From Microcystis aeruginosa NIES-4325 (lineage in GTDB: Bacteria > Cyanobacteriota > Cyanobacteriia > Cyanobacteriales > Microcystaceae), in the NCBI RefSeq assembly GCF_008974145.1, contig NZ_BJKP01000008.1, positions 62,001-126,000 of the forward strand: a stretch of 64,000 nucleotides of DNA. Reading direction: 5' to 3'. Both the position numbers and the translations under genes were made by a program. Below the pieces are notes generated by a model, which worked only from the letters and a program-made list of their open reading frames with translations, did not search any database and was not told the origin of the DNA. Below are positions 8,820 through 17,469 of this stretch, in pieces (the first letter of the stretch is position 1; the number at the start of each line of letters is the position of its first letter).

Positions 8820-9371
8820 TTATTTTGCCGGATACCATACTTCTATAGTTCCACGCTTATAGTCTCCTTGTAGCCCTGTATTGTCCTGTAGTTTTGCATT
8901 CTTAATAAGAGGTTGACTTACAACCTTTTGAAGGCATTTTGCTGCCGTAAGATCATCATCATAGAAATATTTAATCCATGCCTGACCTTGTGGTGGAGCG
9001 GCTCTTTCTGGCACTGGTTCTGGGCGATCCCCTGGAACATTAAATCCACGATCGCTTAACTCTTGTCGTAACTTCTGGGCATTTTCTTCTTGTTGGGATC
9101 CCGATGGATATTGTACGGTGACTGTAATCTGCCGATTTTCATTGCAGTCTGGAGGAGGCGCTGGAATTATCGGTATGAAGAATAATAAAAGGAGAATCGG
9201 ACCGATGATTTTTAGCTTTGATTTAGCCTTTTGTGTAAATTCTGGAATTTTAAAAATACCAAAGTCTACGTTGGAAAAATATGGGGAAAGAAATAATATG
9301 AAAATAAAAGTTAGCATGAATACTTGAAATTCTAGTGGGATTCCAAGAATGTCAGAAATACGTTTGTACAT
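8820..9371 (-). CDS. Unknown membrane-anchored protein
   Basis: A 183-residue protein of unrecognised family. Two hydrophobic segments (about 17-34 and 53-72) are followed by Pro-rich IPAPPPD and a soluble domain of about 110 residues. That domain alternates strands and helices (ITVTVQYPSG, AQKLRQELSDRG, QAWIKYFYDDD, KCLQKVV, GTIEVWYPAK). The strand pattern recalls SPOR or LytR-C-like domains that handle paired residue numbering, but no motif is decisive. The C-terminal domain is probably outside the cytoplasm. It is flanked by related repeats on both sides and may be a mobile or recently inserted gene. Confidence 0.6.
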   Translation of the reverse strand: MYKRISDILGIPLEFQVFMLTFIFILFLSPYFSNVDFGIFKIPEFTQKAKSKLKIIGPILLLLFFIPIIPAPPPDCNENRQITVTVQYPSGSQQEENAQKLRQELSDRGFNVPGDRPEPVPERAAPPQGQAWIKYFYDDDLTAAKCLQKVVSQPLIKNAKLQDNTGLQGDYKRGTIEVWYPAK

Positions 9372-9423
9372 AAAATTCTTACCTCAACGAGTATGTTGGA
9401 AATGGAGGATAGTAGTCAAGTAT

Positions 9424-9488
9424 GGTGCGTTAGGCAATCCCTTGTTTTTAAGGAAAAAATCAAGAGCTAAATATTGCCGTAACGCACC
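9424..9488. repeat. Long inverted repeat downstream of the M3 peptidase gene
   Basis: The arms GGTGCGTTAGGCAAT (9424-9438) and ATTGCCGTAACGCACC (9473-9488) pair with one bulged base around a 34-nt spacer. The hairpin lies just after the stop of the minus-strand M3 peptidase gene and could end its transcript or be a small mobile repeat. Its ends match the palindrome family at 8684-8710. Confidence 0.65.
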
Positions 9489-9512
9489 ACAAAGAAAAGT
9501 TTTTGGCTACTT

Positions 9513-11564
9513 TTATAAGCCGCTATGACGGAGGAGAGGCTCGGTACTGGGTTCGCGACCGCGGAAAGCTTTAAAAACATTCATAGGATGAGAACTTCCT
9601 CCCATAGCTAAAACAGTATCGCGAAAACGGCGACCGATCGCTTTCACTGCTTCTTCGTTATCTAATCCCACTTCCTCGAAAGCGGCAAAAGCATCGGCAC
9701 TGAGAACTTCTGCCCATTTATAACTATAGTAACCCGCCGCATAACCGCCAGCGAAAATATGCCCAAAAGAACACAAGAAAGCATCTTCAGGTAGGGGAGG
9801 AATTATCGTCGTCGTCGCCGCTAAACGCTGTCTGACTTGTTTAGGAGTTTCGCCGCCATTGGGTTGATAACGATGGTGTAATTCCAAATCTACTAAAGAC
9901 AAATGTAGCTGACGCAGCATAGCCGAACCACTCATATAATTCTTCGCTAGAAGCAGTTTTTGATAGTAATGTTCGGGGAGAGTTTCACCAGTTTCGTAGT
10001 GTTTGGCCATACTCATTAAAGTAGGGCGATCATAACACCAATTTTCCATAAATTGACTGGGCAATTCCACCGCATCCCACTCAACGTTATTAATACCCGC
10101 CGCGCCGGAATAATCCACAGTGGTTAACATATGCTGTAAACCGTGGCCAAATTCGTGAAATAGGGTAGTTACCTCCTCAAAGGTCATTAAACTGGGGTTT
10201 CCGTCCACTGGAGGCGTTTGATTGCAGATTAAATAAGCCACAGGTAAACGCACCTCGGTGCCGGTTTTGGCCCGACCGATACAGACATCCATCCAAGCGC
10301 CGCCGCGTTTTTCGGCGGGACGACTGTAGGCATCGAGGTAGAAATAGGCGATTTTTTCGCCTATTTCGTCGTTAATCTGGAAATAACGCACATCGGGATG
10401 CCAGATAGGTGCTTTACCGTCGGCAGCGATAATTTCTACCCCAAAAATCCGTTTAGCGAGGCTAAATATGCCTTCTAAAACCCGTGGTAGTGGGAAATAG
10501 GGGCGTAATTCCTCGGCACTAAAGTTAAACTTGGCCTGACGCTGTTTTTCTGACCAATAGGCTATATCCCAATGCTTGAGATCGTCGGTTCCCGCAAAAG
10601 TTTTTAAGGCCTCTAAATCCTGTTTTGCCGCTTCATAGCTTACTTGACGCAAATTGTCAAGCAATTTCTCGATTTCATCCACAGAATTGGCCATTTTCCG
10701 GGCAAGACTGACCTCAGCGTAGGTACTATAACCTAAAAGATGGGACTGTTCCTGACGAAGTTGCAAAATGCGATCGATTAAGGGATTATTATCCAATTCT
10801 CCCAGATCAGCCCGACTAACGTAGGCTTTATAGAGTTTTTCTCGCAATTCCCGATTATCGCTGTACTTCATAAAGGGGAAATAACTGGGAAAATCGAGGG
10901 TAATCACCCAGGGGCCGGTTTCGGTGCTGGCGTTAGTTTCCCGTTGGGCGCGGGCGGTTTGGGCTGCTAAACTGAGGAGACTAGGGGGTAAACCGGCGAT
11001 ATCTTCTGGGGTTGTTAGTTTCAGTTGAAAAGCTTTGGTGGCATCGAGGATGTTATTAGAAAATTTCGTGGTGATTTCGGCTAATTCCAGTTGAATCGCG
11101 TTAAATCTGTCTTTTTTCTCCCCTGCTAATCCCACCCCGGCTAATTGGGCATCCCGCAGGGAAGCTTCGACAATGCGCTGTTGTGCCTCGTCTAATTGCG
11201 TCCAGCTTTTCCCTTGGCGCAGGGACAAAAATGCTTCATAAATGGGTTTACTTTGGCTTAAACGGCTAATAAACTCGACTACCTGCGGTTGTACGGTTTC
11301 GTAAGCTTGACGCAATTCTGGGCTATTTTTTACCCCCATCAGATGACCGATAATCCCCCAACTCCAGCTTAAACGTTCTTCAATCCGGGTGAGGGGTTCG
11401 ACCAATTTTTCCCAGGTGGGGGCAATCTGCGCTTCTAGTTCGGTTAATTCTCGGGCTAGTTCCTGCAAAAGTTGCGTCATGCCAGGGACAATCAGGCCGG
11501 GTTGGATTTGGTCAAAAGCCGGTAATCCTTGACCGGCAAGCAGCGGGTTACTGGTATTCGTCAT
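9513..11564 (-). CDS. M3-family oligopeptidase (oligopeptidase A/PrlC type)
   Basis: A 683-residue cytosolic zinc metallopeptidase that degrades short peptides. The zinc motif HEFGH lies near residue 468 in TTLFHEFGHGLQHM, with the downstream NVEWDAVELPSQFMENW segment supplying the third ligand and the substrate-binding region. Length and layout match bacterial PrlC/OpdA, and no signal peptide is seen. The ATG at 11564 gives the expected start (TNTSNPLL). It is probably a single-gene unit ended by the 9424-9488 hairpin. Confidence 0.92.
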   Translation of the reverse strand: MTNTSNPLLAGQGLPAFDQIQPGLIVPGMTQLLQELARELTELEAQIAPTWEKLVEPLTRIEERLSWSWGIIGHLMGVKNSPELRQAYETVQPQVVEFISRLSQSKPIYEAFLSLRQGKSWTQLDEAQQRIVEASLRDAQLAGVGLAGEKKDRFNAIQLELAEITTKFSNNILDATKAFQLKLTTPEDIAGLPPSLLSLAAQTARAQRETNASTETGPWVITLDFPSYFPFMKYSDNRELREKLYKAYVSRADLGELDNNPLIDRILQLRQEQSHLLGYSTYAEVSLARKMANSVDEIEKLLDNLRQVSYEAAKQDLEALKTFAGTDDLKHWDIAYWSEKQRQAKFNFSAEELRPYFPLPRVLEGIFSLAKRIFGVEIIAADGKAPIWHPDVRYFQINDEIGEKIAYFYLDAYSRPAEKRGGAWMDVCIGRAKTGTEVRLPVAYLICNQTPPVDGNPSLMTFEEVTTLFHEFGHGLQHMLTTVDYSGAAGINNVEWDAVELPSQFMENWCYDRPTLMSMAKHYETGETLPEHYYQKLLLAKNYMSGSAMLRQLHLSLVDLELHHRYQPNGGETPKQVRQRLAATTTIIPPLPEDAFLCSFGHIFAGGYAAGYYSYKWAEVLSADAFAAFEEVGLDNEEAVKAIGRRFRDTVLAMGGSSHPMNVFKAFRGREPSTEPLLRHSGL

Positions 11565-11692
11565 AATTTTTGGTCTGCAAGGGTGAGTAATCTGTATCTT
11601 TTACTACCCTAACCCAAATCCCCGACCATCTATCCGGGCGATCGAGTGCCAGAGCTTTTTCAGTGGGGTGTGGGGTGTGGGGAAATTGAACT

Positions 11693-11740
11693 AAAACCCC
11701 AAAACCCTAAAACCCTAAAACCCTAAAACCCTAAAACCCC
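11693..11740. repeat. Six tandem AAAACCCT/C octamers (telomere-like)
   Basis: Six consecutive 8-bp units of AAAACCC(T/C). The opposite strand reads (A/G)GGGTTTT, so runs of three or four G occur every eight bases, a pattern able to form a G-quadruplex. The array lies upstream of the M3 peptidase gene, with the G-rich strand in the sense of that gene. Confidence 0.85.
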
Positions 11741-12313
11741 AACACCTAAAACCTCTCTCCTATCTCATAAATACTGTCTCCCGACTCGGAGAATACTGAC
11801 TTCTAACCCGATGTTGGCCAAGGATAAGTAAAATTTATTGATTGAGTGCAAAAACTTGAGAATATTAAAATTAACATTCCGCCATATTTACAAATTCTTA
11901 AGAATTAATTGAGAAAGATTTTTATTTAACAACGATGTTATCATGGTTACAGCGATTTTACTGAATTTCATAGTGGGTTATTCTGTGCTTTTTTGGGCAG
12001 CAATAGTTGAAACCCTTGCCACACCTAGAAGGTGATCCTAATTAAGACGGTTAAATCAGTCAATTTCACCCACAACGATGATCTTTTTTTTGTGTAGTTT
12101 TATTGCAAAAAAAAAGTTTTTTTGACAAAAAGCACAAAGTATGATAAGCCCTAACGTATTTCTGGCTACGAGAATTATTGTAGAGGGGGAGAAGGGAGAG
12201 GGGAGAATAAATAGGGTTTGCGGCAAAAAGTTTGTTGGTGGGGTCAGGCAGGGGGCAGGAGGCAGTCCCGATGAAAAAATTTTCACCCCCACAGATGAAA
12301 GAGGTTTCCTTCC

Positions 12314-12359
12314 CTACACCCCACACCCCACACCCTACACCCCACACCCCACACCCTGT
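12314..12359. repeat. ACACCCC heptamer array
   Basis: Tandem CTACACC/CCACACC units form a C-rich tract. The minus strand, the sense strand of the cobW-like gene, reads GGGTGTGGGGTGT and begins within about 15 nt after its stop codon. Related GGGGTGT tracts occur at 11664, 27322 and 32788. Confidence 0.8.
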
Positions 12360-12373
12360 CCCTAGGAAATTCT

Positions 12374-13408
12374 TCAGCAAACCCTAGTTAAGGCCTGCTC
12401 GATTCTCTGACTATCGAGGGAGCGGCCGATAAAGACCAAGCGGGTTTGCCGCATTTCTGTGGATTGCCAGGGTCGGTCGAAGAAAGAATCAAAGCGATCG
12501 CCGACTCCCTGTAACACCATACGCATGGGTTTATTGGCCACGTTAACAAATCCCTTGACCCGATAGATTTCTTCTAAGGCCACCAATTCTTTGATACGTT
12601 GGGTCAAAATTCGAGCATCTACGGGAGAATCGAGGCAAAACTGCACAGAATTGATCTCATCATCGTGATCGTGTTCTTCCTCGTGATCATGATGACTAGG
12701 ACGACTAGCTAAATTATCCTCGACGGCGGCATTAAATCCCAGTAGCACATCGGGGCTAATTTGTCCATCGGCACAAGTAACTATTTTTACCGTTGATCGC
12801 AGTTGTGTTTTCAGCCAATTAATAATTTTTTCTAATTCAATTTCGCTGATGAGATCGGTTTTAGTTAAGAGTACCAGGTCAGCGCAGGCTAACTGATCCT
12901 CAAATAACTCCTCAATGGGCGTTTCGTGTTCTAAATTGGGGTCTGCTTGCCTTTGTGCCGTTAAAGCGTCTAAATCCGCCACCAGACGCCCCCTAGCGAC
13001 GGCAAAACCATCCACCACAGTTATTACTCCGTCCACCGTCGCACCGTTGCGGATTTCTGGCCAGCGAAAAGCTTGAACCAGAGGTTTAGGTAAAGCCAAT
13101 CCCGAAGTTTCGATCAGCATACAATCCAACTGTTGCCGTCGCTCCAGCAATTTCTGCATGGTGGGGAGAAATTCTTCCTGTACTGTGCAGCACAGACAGC
13201 CGTTGGTCAATTCCATAATATTATCGTTGGGGTTGTCGTCGCAGGTCTGACAACTTTTCAACAAATCACCATCAATTCCCACTTCTCCGAATTCATTGAC
13301 CATAACGGCCACCCGTCGGCCTTGATTATTTTGCAGTAGATGACGGATGAGGGTAGTTTTTCCCGCACCCAGAAAACCCGTGATCACAGTAACTGGAATT
13401 TTGTGCAT
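12374..13408 (-). CDS. CobW/COG0523 metal-chaperone GTPase
   Basis: A G3E-family GTPase of 344 residues. Walker A is GFLGAGKTT (11-19), and the metal-binding CLCC motif (71-74) is followed by the second P-loop elements and the guanine-specificity motif LTKTD. A histidine/acid-rich loop (HHDHEEEHDHDDE, near 235-248) precedes the CobW C-terminal domain. Members insert or deliver Zn, Co or other metals. An extra Cys pair (C53, C56) lies before CLCC. The ATG at 13408 gives the conserved MHKIPVTVI start; an in-frame TTG lies 15 nt upstream. The metal cannot be inferred, and no Zur box was recognised. Confidence 0.88.
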   Translation of the reverse strand: MHKIPVTVITGFLGAGKTTLIRHLLQNNQGRRVAVMVNEFGEVGIDGDLLKSCQTCDDNPNDNIMELTNGCLCCTVQEEFLPTMQKLLERRQQLDCMLIETSGLALPKPLVQAFRWPEIRNGATVDGVITVVDGFAVARGRLVADLDALTAQRQADPNLEHETPIEELFEDQLACADLVLLTKTDLISEIELEKIINWLKTQLRSTVKIVTCADGQISPDVLLGFNAAVEDNLASRPSHHDHEEEHDHDDEINSVQFCLDSPVDARILTQRIKELVALEEIYRVKGFVNVANKPMRMVLQGVGDRFDSFFDRPWQSTEMRQTRLVFIGRSLDSQRIEQALTRVC

Positions 13409-13610
13409 AGATAGAGCGATCAATCATGTTCTTAGATCAATGTATCAGACTCTCGGTCTAGGGTTGAGGGTTTCAGCGCTAATTCTTTAGGATTGCTCTA
13501 CCAATTGCCGGACTGTCACAAACTAGCTGAAATTTTCCTAGTTAGTCGTTATTCTGTTAGAAGTTTCAGCCGGCTAAATAATCGCTGAAAAACTTTTGTG
13601 GGAGTGGATC

Positions 13611-13799
13611 ATGTTACAACGTCTTTTTTTAGCCTTTACCCTCGCTTTTCCTCTTTATTTAAGCATTGCTATTCAACAAACTTCTCCTCTAGCTGATAGA
13701 ATAAATCGCCATTCTTCTCCCGGAATCAATAAAATTGAGCGGACGGTAAAAAATATCCAAAAGCAATTAAAACAAGAGCATTCGGTTCAATTAGATTAA
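13611..13799 (+). CDS. Small secreted or membrane-anchored protein, unknown
   Basis: A 62-residue protein starting at the ATG preceded by GGGAG 7 nt upstream. Residues 1-27 form a typical signal peptide or membrane anchor (LQRLFLAFTLAFPLYLSIAI). The rest is polar and helical (INKIERTVKNIQKQLKQE). A strong hairpin terminator follows, so this is likely a real one-gene transcript. No family was recognised. Confidence 0.65.
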   Translation: MLQRLFLAFTLAFPLYLSIAIQQTSPLADRINRHSSPGINKIERTVKNIQKQLKQEHSVQLD

Positions 13800-13810
13800 T
13801 AAATTTTGGC

Positions 13811-13840
13811 AAAAAGAGGAGAGGTAAAACTCCTCTTTTT
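13811..13840 (+). terminator. Rho-independent terminator
   Basis: AAAAAGAGGAG pairs with CTCCTCTTTTT across an 8-nt loop, giving an 11-bp stem and a T-run. It lies 11 nt after the stop of the small secreted-protein gene. It also reads as a stem on the other strand. Confidence 0.85.
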
Positions 13841-13848
13841 TACTTTTT

Positions 13849-13942
13849 ATACTAAATCCAGGTATTAAAAACTGATTATTTATCCCCCCCTTTGCCTTTT
13901 GCCTCTCCTCTATAAGTAGCCTATATTAAACGGATTTAGTAT
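13849..13942. repeat. Short copy of the MITE-like element
   Basis: The ends ATACTAAATCC and GGATTTAGTAT match the 3200-3401 element. In reverse complement the interior GAGGCAAAAGGCAAAGGGGG block and AATCAGTTTTTAATA also match. About 100 bp of the longer copy's distal half is missing. The right end touches the stop codon of the neighbouring minus-strand gene. Confidence 0.7.
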
Positions 13943-15846
13943 TACTTTTTACTTGACAAATTGCTGGCTATTTGCTGCGAGGGACAGTATTCGGGAACTA
14001 AATCTTGTAGGGACTTAACTAAGCCCTGACGGTCATTAACTTGAATATAATTAAGCAGTTGCTCTAATTTGATTTGCAATTTGTCCCAAGCAAGAAAGTG
14101 TTCATTAGCGCAAAAAATCTTTGGATGAGCGGTGGGACGAGCTTTATCGGTATCGATTAATAATTCTTCGTAGAGTTTTTCCCCCGGTCTTAATCCCGTG
14201 ATTTCAATGTCGATATCTTGCCCTAATTCCAAGCCACTTAAACGAATCATCTGTAGGGCCAAATCGTAAATTTTTACCGGTTCACCCATATCTAACAGGA
14301 ATACCTCACCCCCCTCAGCCATGGCTCCTGCTTGCATAACCAAACGCACCGCCTCCGGAATAGACATAAAATAGCGAATAATATCGCGATGGGTGAGGGT
14401 AATATTTTTACGTTGGGCGATTTGTTCGCGGAAACGCGGCACCACGGAACCGCTACTATCGAGAACATTGCCAAAGCGGACGATAGCGCAACAGGTGGAA
14501 CTGTCGGGTAAAGCGGCCAAAGCTTGTATAACTAACTCAGCACAGCGTTTGCTGGCCCCCATAATGTTAGTCGGTCTGACGGCCTTATCAGTGGAAATAA
14601 GAACTAAATTACTAACTGAATTCTCGATCGCAGTCTGAGCGACATTTAAACTACCCCAAACATTAGTGTAAACCCCCTGACTAGCATTGGCTTCCACAAG
14701 GGGAACGTGCTTATAGGCGGCCGTGTGATAAATTGTCTCAATTTGGTGTTGTTGGATGACTCGGGACAGATGATTGCGGTCGAGAACATTGCCTAGATAG
14801 GCATACTTGCGTAAATCGGTATAATTTTCGCTTAAATCGAGATCGATTTTGTAGAGGGAAAACTCGTTTAATTCGTAGATTACCAAGCATTTTGGCTGGA
14901 GGAAGGCGATTTGTCGGCATAATTCCGAACCGATGGAACCGCCACCCCCAGTGACTAAGACCGCTTTACCAGTGACATTTTTTCCCAAAAGTTCAGGATG
15001 GGGTAGAATTTCTTCGCGTCCTAATAATTCCGAGACATCAATACTGCGAATCTGATTGATGGCCGCTGCTCCCGATAAAATTTTTGAGAGGGGAGGGATG
15101 GTTTTAATGACGATGGGTAAAATTTCTAGACTTTCGATGATTTGCCGCTTTCTGACCTTGTCTAGGTTCGGAATAGCGAGAACAACCCAGTCAAAAGCCC
15201 GTTTTTGGTGCAGTAGTGCCAATTGAGAGGAGGGATAAACCCTAATACCTTGGATAACTCGCTGCTGCAAATCGGGATTATCATCAACAAAGGCCAATAA
15301 ACGATAGTGGGGGTCATTTTGTAGGGAACGTGCCAATTGACAACCCACAATCCCCGCACCATAGATAACAATTGTCGGTTCCCTATCGACACTACTGACG
15401 TAAATATTGAGACGGTGAAAGACAGAACGAATCAACAATCTCACCCCGATAACCAATACTAGGGTTAACAATGCGTCGATAATTAGGACTGAACGCGGCA
15501 AAAAGGCATCCCTTTGAAAGTAGGCCAGACTGATTAAAACCCCTGAACTATAGAGAACCGCTTGCAGTACGGAGGAAAGAAACTCTAATCCTGTATAACG
15601 TACTACGGGACTGTAAATACCTTTGAGATAGAAAACTAGAAGTTTAATCGCAATTAAGCTGAGTATTTCCCCGAAAAAAGGTCTAATTTGCTGATATTCG
15701 AGGCTCAGATTAAACCTGAGAGAGAAGGCCAGATAGATGCTTAGACTAAAAATAAGGCAGTCGCTGACCATTAAAAGAGATCGCTTCGATGACCTAGATA
15801 GGGAATTAGCTAATTTAAGGATTTTGTTCGCTAGTTTTCTATACAT
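13942..15846 (-). CDS. Membrane-bound nucleoside-diphosphate-sugar dehydratase/epimerase (CapD/WbpM/FlaA1 type)
   Basis: A 634-residue protein with four or five N-terminal membrane helices (about 20-135). A CoA/NAD-binding region follows (VIYGAGIVGCQLARSL near 165), then an SDR dehydratase domain from about 290 with VLVTGGGGSIGSELCRQI. Polysac_synt_2 motifs follow (AAYKHVPLVE, STDKAVRPTN, GASKR). Such enzymes convert UDP-GlcNAc or related sugars to 4-keto-6-deoxy sugars for capsule, O-antigen or exopolysaccharide. The canonical YxxxK Tyr is replaced by Met in the MGASK motif, as in the WbpM branch. Its stop overlaps a MITE-like end by one base. Confidence 0.9.
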   Translation of the reverse strand: MYRKLANKILKLANSLSRSSKRSLLMVSDCLIFSLSIYLAFSLRFNLSLEYQQIRPFFGEILSLIAIKLLVFYLKGIYSPVVRYTGLEFLSSVLQAVLYSSGVLISLAYFQRDAFLPRSVLIIDALLTLVLVIGVRLLIRSVFHRLNIYVSSVDREPTIVIYGAGIVGCQLARSLQNDPHYRLLAFVDDNPDLQQRVIQGIRVYPSSQLALLHQKRAFDWVVLAIPNLDKVRKRQIIESLEILPIVIKTIPPLSKILSGAAAINQIRSIDVSELLGREEILPHPELLGKNVTGKAVLVTGGGGSIGSELCRQIAFLQPKCLVIYELNEFSLYKIDLDLSENYTDLRKYAYLGNVLDRNHLSRVIQQHQIETIYHTAAYKHVPLVEANASQGVYTNVWGSLNVAQTAIENSVSNLVLISTDKAVRPTNIMGASKRCAELVIQALAALPDSSTCCAIVRFGNVLDSSGSVVPRFREQIAQRKNITLTHRDIIRYFMSIPEAVRLVMQAGAMAEGGEVFLLDMGEPVKIYDLALQMIRLSGLELGQDIDIEITGLRPGEKLYEELLIDTDKARPTAHPKIFCANEHFLAWDKLQIKLEQLLNYIQVNDRQGLVKSLQDLVPEYCPSQQIASNLSSKK

Positions 15847-16253
15847 TGTCCAATTGATTAATTAATTTTAAGTCTATTAGTCTCTCTTGGGTTTGGTGGG
15901 TAAAATGTATTCTAAGATACATTCCTGCTGGCGGTCGCAACGCGCTCGCTACGCGAGACCAAGTGGAACGAACCACAAAAACACAAAGGACACAAACATT
16001 GATCGCTCTTATATAATTTAAACTGATCACACAAACAATAAGAGAGCCTAAATTATTGGATTATAACCTCAAATAGCTTATATTTCAGGGAATGCTCAAA
16101 ATATACCAGTTATTAAGTAATCGGACAAAATGAACCCCTTAATTAGGATAAGCAAGAGGCAGCTTTTTCTGCCCATCTCCCCACCTCCCCAATTCATAAT
16201 TGATAATTTATAATTGATAATTCCCACTCGCTTTTTTTACCTTTTGACTTGTC
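15847..16253. other. Intergenic region upstream of the RubisCO-like gene
   Basis: This 407-bp gap holds a GC-rich repeat (GCAACGCGCTCGCTACGCG, near 15936-15956) and a GCAAGAGGCAG fragment at 16151. It also has tandem AATTGATAATTT-type units at 16192-16222, just before the downstream gene. No ORF is supported. The promoter of the plus-strand RubisCO-like gene is presumably here. Confidence 0.5.
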
Positions 16254-17414
16254 ATGACTATCATTGTCGATTATCGCTTTCCTCCCGCTATTAATGCCGA
16301 AAAACAGGCAAAAACGATCGCTATCGGTCAAACCGCCGGCACTTGGAGCGAGCGCCATAGTCATCGTCAAGAGCAGCTGCAACAACACCTAGCGGAAGTG
16401 GTGGGGATCAGGGAGGAAGCCGACGGTTATAAGGTGGCTAGGGTGCGTTTTCCCCAGATAAACGTTGAAAATGACATCGCCAGTCTTTTAACCATGATTT
16501 TCGGCAAATATTCCATGGCTGGAGCCGGAAAAGTGGTGGGGGTGTATCTCCCCGAAAGCTACGGCACGAAGGCCAAGGTGGGAATCACTGGAATTAGGCA
16601 ACGTTTGGGGGTTTATGATCGACCTCTAGTCATGGCAATTTTTAAACCCGCTTTAGGACTATCGGCCCAAGATCACGCCGATATCCTGCGAGAAGTGGCT
16701 TTTGCTGGCTTAGACGTGATTAAAGATGATGAAATCATGGCGGATCTTCCCGTGGCTCCCACCCACGAGCGCCTAGATTGTTGTCGCCGGGTTTTGGAGG
16801 AAGTGCGGCAGCAAACCGGCAGAAATGTTCTCTATGCGGTCAATGTCACTGGAAAAGCGGACGAATTGCAGAGAAAAGCCCGTTTATTGGTGAAACATGG
16901 GGCTAATGCCCTGTTATTAAACGTTCTTACCTACGGTTTTTCCGTTTTAGAAGCTTTAGCCAGTGATCCGGCGATCGATGTTCCTATTTTCGCCCATCCT
17001 GCCTTTGCTGGAGCGATGTGTGCTGGTAGCGATACGGGATTAGCCTATTCTGTGGTTTTGGGAACGATGATGGCCCACGCGGGAGCCGATGCGGTGCTAT
17101 ATCCCGCCGCCTACGGTAGTTTACCCTTCGATCCGCAGGAGGAGGGCAAAATTCGCGATATTTTGCGCGATAGAAACGTTTTTCCAGTTCCCTCGGCCGG
17201 CATTCGTCCAGGTATTGTTCCCCAGGTCCTTGGGGATTACGGACGTAATGTTATCCTCAATGCGGGAACCGGAATTATGGACCACCCATCGGGGCCTGCC
17301 AGTGGTGTGAGGGCTTTTTTTGAAGCTTTAGCCAGAATAGAAGCGGGTGAGTCTTTTGATCCAGCCAATTTGCCCGAAGGAGCCTTAAAACAGGCAATTG
17401 TAGAGTGGGGTTAA
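16254..17414 (+). CDS. mtnW: RubisCO-like protein, probable DK-MTP-1P enolase
   Basis: A 386-residue form IV RubisCO homologue. The large-subunit fold is recognisable: FKPALGLS (loop with catalytic Lys), GLDVIKDDEIMAD (the KDDE metal site), VNVTGKADELQRKAR and AGTGIMDHPSGP near the end. True RubisCO large subunits are about 470 residues and retain TVVGKLEG and the full catalytic set; this protein does not. Form IV proteins of Bacillus and Microcystis act as 2,3-diketo-5-methylthiopentyl-1-phosphate enolases in methionine salvage. No other salvage gene is adjacent. The ATG follows an AT-rich repeat. Confidence 0.85.
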   Translation: MTIIVDYRFPPAINAEKQAKTIAIGQTAGTWSERHSHRQEQLQQHLAEVVGIREEADGYKVARVRFPQINVENDIASLLTMIFGKYSMAGAGKVVGVYLPESYGTKAKVGITGIRQRLGVYDRPLVMAIFKPALGLSAQDHADILREVAFAGLDVIKDDEIMADLPVAPTHERLDCCRRVLEEVRQQTGRNVLYAVNVTGKADELQRKARLLVKHGANALLLNVLTYGFSVLEALASDPAIDVPIFAHPAFAGAMCAGSDTGLAYSVVLGTMMAHAGADAVLYPAAYGSLPFDPQEEGKIRDILRDRNVFPVPSAGIRPGIVPQVLGDYGRNVILNAGTGIMDHPSGPASGVRAFFEALARIEAGESFDPANLPEGALKQAIVEWG

Positions 17415-17469
17415 GAGCAACTTTTTCAAATTCACTATAGAGACATTTTGTCAAGCATTTTTAGAAAAA

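Larger units (their letters stand above)
11565..12373. other. 809-bp gap rich in simple repeats, no gene supported
   Basis: The gap holds GGGGTGT repeats near 11664-11682, the AAAACCCT array at 11693-11740, an AT-rich stretch (11830-12130) with a Lys-rich short reading frame, and a C-rich ACACCCC array (12314-12359). Overlapping ORFs of 74-104 codons are open in several frames only because the repeats lack stops. I do not accept them as genes. Confidence 0.6.

Noticed and set aside
12056-12380. Overlapping frames of 74-104 codons over the ACACCCC array
   Set aside because: They are open only because the simple repeat has no stops; three frames on both strands are open at once and the encoded text is low-complexity.
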